From Phyllobacterium pellucidum (GTDB lineage: Bacteria; Pseudomonadota; Alphaproteobacteria; Rhizobiales; Rhizobiaceae), in contig NZ_JABUMX010000005.1 of NCBI RefSeq assembly GCF_013327855.1, forward strand, positions 124,001 to 188,000: DNA of 64,000 bases, read 5' to 3'. This document shows positions 63,641 to 64,000 of this stretch, piece by piece. Positions within the stretch are counted from its first letter, which is position 1; every line of letters begins with the position of its first letter. The notes under the pieces are model-generated. The model did no database searches. It worked only from the letters and a program-made list of their open reading frames with translations, and was not told the origin of the DNA. Made by a program: the position numbers and the translations under genes.

Positions 63641-64000
63641 TCAGCCGTGAAGTCGGCGCAGGAGAAGGCTCAGCCTGTCTTCGGGAGCGCTTGCCATGAG
63701 ATCGGCTGCCGGATGGGTCGAGGGACGTTCCTTGCCGCTAAGGCGTGCCTCGCTCGGTGTGTACCCGAACTCACGCTTGAAGGCGCGGCTGAATTCAGCT
63801 CCGTCACTGAAGCAGCGTTGCTCGGCTATCTCTATGATGCGCCGGCCATCGTTCGGATCGGCGAGCGCGGCATGTGCATCGAGAAGCCGCCGATGCTGGA
63901 CATAGTGCATCACGCCGCCAAAGGGTTCGAACATCCGGTAAAGGCCGGTGCGCGAGATGGCGAGCTCGCGCCTCAGGGCTTCAGCATTGAACGTCGGATC
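63641..64000 (-). CDS. AraC-family regulator, C-terminal part (cut by window edge)
   Basis: The frame is open to the right edge, so only the last 119 residues are seen. They hold the AraC DNA-binding region: LRRELAISRTGLYRMF as the first helix-turn-helix and RIIEIAEQRCFSDGAEFSRA plus FKREFGYTPSEAR as the second. The Met at 63934 is internal. The sensor domain and target are outside the window. Confidence 0.85.
   Translation of the reverse strand, partial: DPTFNAEALRRELAISRTGLYRMFEPFGGVMHYVQHRRLLDAHAALADPNDGRRIIEIAEQRCFSDGAEFSRAFKREFGYTPSEARLSGKERPSTHPAADLMASAPEDRLSLLLRRLHG

Noticed and set aside
1..64000. Insertion sequences, prophage genes, CRISPR arrays, tRNA or rRNA genes
   Set aside because: I found no transposase, integrase, repeat-spacer array, cloverleaf or rRNA-like sequence.

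Overview
The window looks like part of a repABC replicon (large plasmid or chromid) of an alphaproteobacterium of the Hyphomicrobiales (Rhizobiales). The evidence is a complete repA-repB-repC operon with parS-type 16-bp palindromes and an antisense-RNA locus between repB and repC, an Omp2b/RopA-type porin, a rhizobial-style hmu heme locus, and a dense load of ABC transporters with LacI, LysR, TetR and GlxA-type AraC regulators. Genes are tightly packed, with many ATGA-type overlaps. I saw no tRNA, rRNA, CRISPR array, transposase or phage gene. The genus is not decidable from the sequence alone; Phyllobacterium-, Ochrobactrum/Brucella- or Mesorhizobium-like relatives are plausible.

Layout. 1-2.2 kb: start of a large secreted heme-peroxidase-type protein running off the left edge, and an orphan sensor histidine kinase. 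2.5-6.3 kb: repC, antisense RNA, repB, repA, with two perfect parS sites and two palindromes that are probably RepA operators. 6.7-15.1 kb: a small VOC protein, then heme uptake: TonB, a small periplasmic protein and the heme receptor on the minus strand, diverging from hmuSTUV on the plus strand. 15.3-25.1 kb: a LacI-regulated operon for Amadori (fructosyl-amino) compounds: FrlB-like deglycase, sugar-type ABC transporter, FrlC-like epimerase, FrlD-like kinase, DAO-family oxidase and transporter ATPase. 25.2-29.0 kb: a second iron/siderophore ABC transporter. 29-31.7 kb: methyltransferase, P5C-reductase-like protein and a GlxA-type regulator. 32-32.8 kb: alpha/beta hydrolase. 32.9-39.4 kb: a putrescine uptake and degradation operon in the order of E. 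coli ydcSTUV-patD, with a LysR gene upstream. 39.5-43.0 kb: EmrAB-type efflux pump and its divergent TetR repressor. 43.1-45.3 kb: GlxA-type regulator and porin.

45.5-59.3 kb is the most unusual part. It is a catabolic island built from a small unknown protein, a GcvT-fold protein, two CrtI-like FAD oxidoreductases, a BetI-like TetR regulator, a polyamine-type ABC transporter, an FAD amine oxidase, a class III aminotransferase and a Rieske oxygenase. Three near-identical 18-bp sites (50217-50234, 56437-56454, 59239-59256) lie at its three outward promoter regions and tie the scattered operons into one candidate regulon. The Rieske protein has Glu (E201) where most such enzymes have the bridging Asp. 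I associate that feature with enzymes acting on quaternary amines (CntA, GbcA), so I infer uptake and breakdown of an N-methylated amine or polyamine-like compound. The substrate is not identifiable from sequence.

59.5-64 kb: a TPR protein that is a paralogue of the C-terminal half of the neighbouring adenylate cyclase-TolB-TPR protein, a stand-alone D-Ala-D-Ala-ligase-like ATP-grasp enzyme, and an AraC-family gene cut by the right edge. Functions are inferred by reading translated sequence and recalling protein families; no database search was run.
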